Below, piece by piece: positions 57,676 to 64,000 of a DNA stretch of 64,000 nt (position 1 is its first letter; every line of letters starts with the position of its first letter). The position numbers and the translations under genes are program-made. Below the pieces are notes generated by a model. The model searched no databases. It was not told the DNA's origin and saw only the letters and a list, made by a program, of their open reading frames with translations. This DNA comes from Exiguobacterium acetylicum (GTDB lineage Bacteria > Bacillota > Bacilli > Exiguobacteriales > Exiguobacteriaceae): contig NZ_CP082333.1 of the NCBI RefSeq assembly GCF_019890935.1, positions 1,700,001 to 1,764,000 on the forward strand. Reading direction: 5' to 3'.

Positions 57676-58662
57676 TTATCTTACGGATATCCACCTGATC
57701 CAGCGATTCCGGTCGTGCGCTCGTAATTCTTCTATCGTTAAAAGGACTTGCTTCGTTCCAAGTACTCGTTCCGCCTCAGGGATTCCACTTTTCCCAAGTG
57801 AGCGATTGAGATTAAAATTCAGCCAGTCGAGCTTTCCTTGAACACTGCTATCGATGACGTGCGTCCAGTCGACATCAGGCAAACGTTGGTTTGTCGCGTA
57901 ACCATCAAGAAATGCGTTAAATCGAACGCGGTCAAACGTATCGTTTTCCTGCTTCGACCAATAACAGGCTGTCTCGAACACGTCGACCGCTCGATGGATC
58001 AGACCCGCAGACTCCCAGTCAATCAAGACTGGACCCATTGGTGTCCAGAGGACGTTCTTTGGATCGAGATCACGATGACTGACGATCCAGTCTATTGGCA
58101 GTTGCTTCTGTGCTTCCTGTGCTAGTCTTTCTATTCGTTGCAGCTGTTCCTGCTTTTCCATGAATAGTTGCAGCCACTTTGCTCGCTGCCGTTTTCCTTC
58201 TTCTACATGACCGTCCCAATCGATTGAAGTACTTGAGGTATCCGGCTTTACAAAGCCAGTCGTCGCTATAGAAAGACCGTGCAACCGTCCTAATTGAACT
58301 CCGATTTGTCGTGCATGTGCCGGTCGAAGTTGATCGGTTGATAACGTCTTGCCATCGATCCAATCAAATAAAAGGTAATCCGAGCCGTCAATCGTTTGTA
58401 CCGCTTGGTCTTTGATGCGACGTGCTGGTAATGCTGCTAAGTGAAATGACGCTTGCATGGCGACCTCTTCAGACATTTTAAAATTATTTCGTGCTTCAGG
58501 GCGTCGCATGATGTCGGGATTCAATCGTTTTAAAACGTAAGATCCAGTCGTCGTATGTAGTCGCCATGTCTCATGCAAGAGTCCGCCTGTCAATCGTACA
58601 GGTTCGCTAATCATTTGCCCTAATAAAAAACGTTCACAAATCAAATTCATCGTTTGTTGCAT
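57676..58662 (-). CDS. Phosphotransferase (APH/HSK2-like) family protein
   Basis: 328 residues from the ATG at 58662 (ATGGAGAATAGG upstream; 22 further open codons lack support). N-lobe LTGGLLHETWRLHTTTGSYVLKRLN with the ATP Lys, catalytic loop VSHRDLDPKNVLW (His-Arg-Asp form) and metal loop VLIDWESAG. This is the choline-kinase/homoserine-kinase-type subfamily. Substrate unknown. Divergent from the VOC gene with about 90 bases between. Confidence 0.8.
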   Translation of the reverse strand: MQQTMNLICERFLLGQMISEPVRLTGGLLHETWRLHTTTGSYVLKRLNPDIMRRPEARNNFKMSEEVAMQASFHLAALPARRIKDQAVQTIDGSDYLLFDWIDGKTLSTDQLRPAHARQIGVQLGRLHGLSIATTGFVKPDTSSTSIDWDGHVEEGKRQRAKWLQLFMEKQEQLQRIERLAQEAQKQLPIDWIVSHRDLDPKNVLWTPMGPVLIDWESAGLIHRAVDVFETACYWSKQENDTFDRVRFNAFLDGYATNQRLPDVDWTHVIDSSVQGKLDWLNFNLNRSLGKSGIPEAERVLGTKQVLLTIEELRAHDRNRWIRWISVR

Positions 58663-58751
58663 CCTATTCTCCATTTCGTTCGTTCCAACCGATCCGTGAA
58701 ATGCTACACTAGTTTTGCATGATTTCATTGAACACGAAGGAAGGTTTTAGT

Positions 58752-59153
58752 ATGAAACAAATTCATCACATCTGTATTCAGACGACGGACTACGCTGCGT
58801 CTAAACAATTTTATGAACAGCTTGGGTTCTCCCTCGTTCAAGAGTCACCTGGTTTTCACGACCGCGCCTTTAACAGCTGGTTACGACTCGGTGATTTCTA
58901 TATCGAATTGCAAACACCCAAATCGGGTCAGCCGTTCACCGATTATACGAAACAAGCAGCGGGTCCCGTCCATTTCGCACTTTACGTTGACGACTTGCAA
59001 GAAGAAGTAGCACGCTTGGAACGACTTGGGATGCCTTTCCTACCGAAACACGGCGGAAACATCTACTTCGTCGTCGATGGTCATCTTAGCAAATTAAAAG
59101 CACCCGAAGGAACAATCATCGAATTACGGGATACGTTTGCGATTCATGGTTGA
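58752..59153 (+). CDS. VOC-family (glyoxalase I-like) protein
   Basis: 133 residues from the ATG at 58752 (GAAGGAAGG upstream). KQIHHICIQTTDYAASKQFYEQLGF start with His ligand, FYIELQTP, GPVHFALYVDD and APEGTIIELRD give the four metal positions H-E-H-E of the glyoxalase I type. Likely a lyase acting on a glutathione- or bacillithiol-like adduct, or a related isomerase. Single gene. Confidence 0.84.
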   Translation: MKQIHHICIQTTDYAASKQFYEQLGFSLVQESPGFHDRAFNSWLRLGDFYIELQTPKSGQPFTDYTKQAAGPVHFALYVDDLQEEVARLERLGMPFLPKHGGNIYFVVDGHLSKLKAPEGTIIELRDTFAIHG

Positions 59154-59210
59154 ATATTGAAAATACCTTCATTGATGATTTTTTATGAAAGAATCTAATA
59201 ATAATTAAAA

Positions 59211-59257
59211 AGCTAACGATTTGTAATCTAAACATTTCTAGATCAAAATCGTTAGCT
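59211..59257. terminator. Bidirectional terminator of the bgl operon
   Basis: AGCTAACGATTT (59211-59222) pairs with AAATCGTTAGCT (59246-59257); the A-run on the left gives a T-run on the minus strand, so it ends bglH. Confidence 0.75.
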
Positions 59258-59263
59258 ATACCT

Positions 59264-62568
<3,305 letters not shown>

Positions 62569-62593
62569 AAGACACCTCCATAGTTGATAGACA

Positions 62594-62660
62594 CAAAAAG
62601 AAACCCAGATGAGAACAAGTTACGTATTTCATAGAAATACGCATTGCTTCACCTAGGTTT
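62594..62660 (-). terminator. LicT-controlled terminator in the bglP leader
   Basis: On the minus strand AAACCTAGGTG (62650-62660) pairs with CATCTGGGTTT (62601-62611), two G-U pairs, followed by CTTTTTG. The 5' arm overlaps the end of the RAT, so the two structures exclude each other. Confidence 0.85.
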
Positions 62661-62683
62661 CGCCTGCTTGACCAGTAACAACC
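62655..62683 (-). promoter_or_regulatory. RAT (ribonucleic antiterminator) of bglP
   Basis: The minus-strand sequence GGTTGTTACTGGTC then AAGCAGGCGAAACC agrees with the LicT/BglG RAT consensus (GGATTGTTACT-GC--AAGCAGGC-AAACC). LicT dimer binding here prevents the overlapping terminator. Confidence 0.9.
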
Positions 62684-62713
62684 CTATTAGATAAATATAT
62701 ATTTATTAACCAT

Positions 62714-62742
62714 ATAATAACAACAATACATTAATATGTCAA
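62714..62742 (-). promoter_or_regulatory. Strong SigA promoter of bglP-bglH
   Basis: On the minus strand TTGACA (62737-62742), exactly 17 bases, TATTAT (62714-62719). The -35 box overlaps the last codons of licT, so bglP-bglH has its own promoter apart from licT. Confidence 0.75.
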
Positions 62743-63581
62743 TCTTTCTTTTTTTCTTTAATCAATCTTGTAATATGAACCGTTAGGTATAATTTCTCTT
62801 CATCCGTCAACCGATAATCATACTTTGTCTGAATAAAGGAACCGATTTTTTCAGTGCAGACATAGGATTTTGGATATTGCATTTTCACTAGATCAAAAAG
62901 TGCACTCTCATCTCCTTCGTATTCAGTACGTGTCACGAGTCGTTGCGCAAAAAATTTTAAATGAGTAACAAAACGATGATAAGCGAGAGCATTCTCATCC
63001 CATTCTAGTGCAAAGTGATATTTTACAAGATTCAATACTTCTTGAATGACTTTTGTCATTGAAACGATGTTCGGCATTTCTTCATTTAATTCAGCATTCA
63101 CGATATGAAGAGCTATATAGGCTGCTTCGTCTTCAGGTAGTACGATATTAAATTTTTCTTCAACCAGTTCAAGCGCTTGCAAACCAACATTAAACTCATC
63201 TTGGTATAAACGTTTAATCTCCCAAAGCAATACATTTTTGATCTCTAAACCTTTTTCATGACGTTCTAATGCAAAATGTAAATGGTCGGCAAGAGCGATA
63301 TAGACAAGTTCATTGAGTTTTTTTCCAAGCGTCAATTTAGCAATCGTTACGATATCATCAGTCAAGACGATGATTTCTTCAGGAATTTCTTGAAGTAGTA
63401 ATTTAAATCGTTCATGATTGCCAGCATCATCGAGATAAAAGACTTTTTCAACATCGGAGGCTAATATCGTCTGCCCTGAATTCCGCTTAAATCCGATCCC
63501 CTTCCCCATGACGACTCGCTCACGCCCTGCTTCGTCAAAAACACTGATGACATTGTTGTTGAAAATTTGGTGAATGATCAT
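62739..63581 (-). CDS. licT: BglG/LicT-family transcriptional antiterminator
   Basis: 280 residues: the RNA-binding CAT domain (residues 1-56, with IFNNNVISVFD and RERVVMGKGIGFKRNSG, the Asn/Gly/Phe set that contacts the RAT), PRD1 (about 65-170; His in LADHLHFALERHEKG and LHIVNAE) and PRD2 (about 172-280; His in TVHITRL). PTS phosphorylation of the PRDs sets activity. It stands upstream of bglP and has its own RAT, so it is autoregulated by antitermination. Confidence 0.94.
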   Translation of the reverse strand: MIIHQIFNNNVISVFDEAGRERVVMGKGIGFKRNSGQTILASDVEKVFYLDDAGNHERFKLLLQEIPEEIIVLTDDIVTIAKLTLGKKLNELVYIALADHLHFALERHEKGLEIKNVLLWEIKRLYQDEFNVGLQALELVEEKFNIVLPEDEAAYIALHIVNAELNEEMPNIVSMTKVIQEVLNLVKYHFALEWDENALAYHRFVTHLKFFAQRLVTRTEYEGDESALFDLVKMQYPKSYVCTEKIGSFIQTKYDYRLTDEEKLYLTVHITRLIKEKKKD

Positions 63582-63613
63582 CGGTGACCTCCTTTCAAAT
63601 CAGAAAAATAGAA

Positions 63614-63689
63614 AAACCCAAATCAAACGTCACTCACGGTTCCAGTGATCGCTGATTTGGGTTTCGCCTGCTTGACCAGTAACAATCCC
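63614..63689 (-). promoter_or_regulatory. RAT and terminator in the licT leader
   Basis: Minus strand: RAT GGGATTGTTACTGG-TCAAGCAGGC-GAAACCC at 63659-63689, overlapping the terminator stem GATTTGGGTTT (63614-63624 arm) with AAACCCAAATC (63654-63664), followed by TTTTTC. Both RATs share the stretch GTTACTGGTCAAGCAGGCG. Confidence 0.88.
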
Positions 63690-63695
63690 TATTCC

Positions 63696-63729
63696 ATTAT
63701 ATTCTATACCATTGTTGATAACGGTTACA
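63696..63729 (-). promoter_or_regulatory. licT promoter -10 and CcpA cre site
   Basis: TATAAT (63696-63701, minus strand) lies just before the RAT. TGTAACCGTTATCA (63716-63729, minus) fits the cre consensus TGWNANCGNTNWCA at all fixed positions and covers the weak -35 region, so CcpA would block transcription on preferred sugars. Confidence 0.65.
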
Positions 63730-63757
63730 AGTATCATTTTTATAAACATTCACTTCT

Positions 63758-64000
63758 TCACATCTTTCGATTCACATATAGCAATGTGAGTGGGAAGAGT
63801 AAAACTTGTCCTCCAAATGCTAATAACATCGCAAACTGAATGTCTTGAATGATAGACAGATTAACGAGAACCAAAATTACGAAAAGATAACCGATACTAA
63901 TTAAATAGGCGATATGCCCACTACGTATTTTGACCTCGTATTGCCGCTCATCATGCGGTTCGTCCGGTGAGAAACTCACCGCTGTGATGCGTGAGGAAAC
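63758..64000 (-). CDS. Two-TM membrane protein, cut by window end
   Basis: At least 80 residues; the frame is open to the last base of the window. A GTG at 63979 has no ribosome site, so the true start is probably beyond the window. Visible: hydrophilic EPHDERQYEVKIRSG, then two membrane segments, AYLISIGYLFVILVLVNLSI and FAMLLAFGGQVLLFPLTLLYV. Unrecognised, resembles small membrane proteins encoded near PTS operons in Bacillales. Confidence 0.5.
   Translation of the reverse strand, partial: VSSRITAVSFSPDEPHDERQYEVKIRSGHIAYLISIGYLFVILVLVNLSIIQDIQFAMLLAFGGQVLLFPLTLLYVNRKM

Noticed and set aside
63645-63839. 64-codon plus-strand frame over the licT leader
   Set aside because: It covers the RAT, promoter and cre site of licT on the opposite strand and has no ribosome site.

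Overview
The window looks like a chromosomal segment of a low-to-mid GC Firmicute of the order Bacillales, most likely Exiguobacterium or a close relative. This is inferred from strong AAGGAGG ribosome binding sites, frequent TTG and GTG starts, lipobox lipoproteins, intrinsic terminators, and regulators of Bacillus type (MhqR, LicT/RAT, CcpA cre, PadR, DUF24/HxlR). No rRNA, tRNA, CRISPR array, prophage or intact insertion sequence is visible. The only mobile-element trace is a short helix-turn-helix reading frame near 38.4 kb.

Layout. 1-4 kb: end of a beta-lactamase-fold protein, a deoxyribosyltransferase-like protein and a P-loop kinase in an overlapping row, then a phosphotransferase, a zincin lipoprotein and a CPCC-type protein. 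4-8.7 kb (minus): a five-gene operon coding for a MacAB/YknXYZ-type efflux pump plus its own OmpR/HisKA two-component system. 8.9-19.9 kb (plus): one MacB-type ATPase, a membrane protein with a DUF4129-like tail, and three tandem, very similar FtsX-type permeases of about 880 residues. Their ends are nearly identical but about 300 extracellular residues differ. A small membrane protein, a NUDIX hydrolase and a HAD phosphatase complete this cluster, which is the most unusual part of the window. 19.9-23 kb: two tiny membrane proteins and a tandem pair of unknown paralogues. 23-26 kb: a TetR-controlled ABC-2 exporter with clear candidate operators.

26-33 kb: small membrane proteins, then two electrophile/quinone-stress units: an MhqR regulon (two near-identical operators, ring-cleaving dioxygenase, FMN reductase) and a divergent nitroreductase/HxlR pair. 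Amidotransferase-like, phosphotransferase and Lrp genes follow. 33.5-48 kb is housekeeping and accessory material: DUF1272, a PadR regulator with a perfect 33-bp inverted repeat, histidine phosphatases, peptidase E, a two-gene ABC exporter, a beta-helix lipoprotein, ProP, a quinone oxidoreductase and a double YdcZ transporter. 48-54 kb (minus): a second FtsX/ATPase operon, cytidine deaminase and the FetAB iron exporter. 54-59 kb: NUDIX, M3 oligoendopeptidase, a small zinc-ribbon protein, an epimerase, a phosphotransferase and a VOC protein. 59-64 kb (minus): the aryl-beta-glucoside operon licT / bglP-bglH with two RAT antiterminators, a cre site and a strong internal promoter.

The genes point to a free-living bacterium with heavy investment in envelope stress sensing and efflux (five ABC exporter systems), thiol/quinone stress detoxification, and plant-derived beta-glucoside use under carbon catabolite control.
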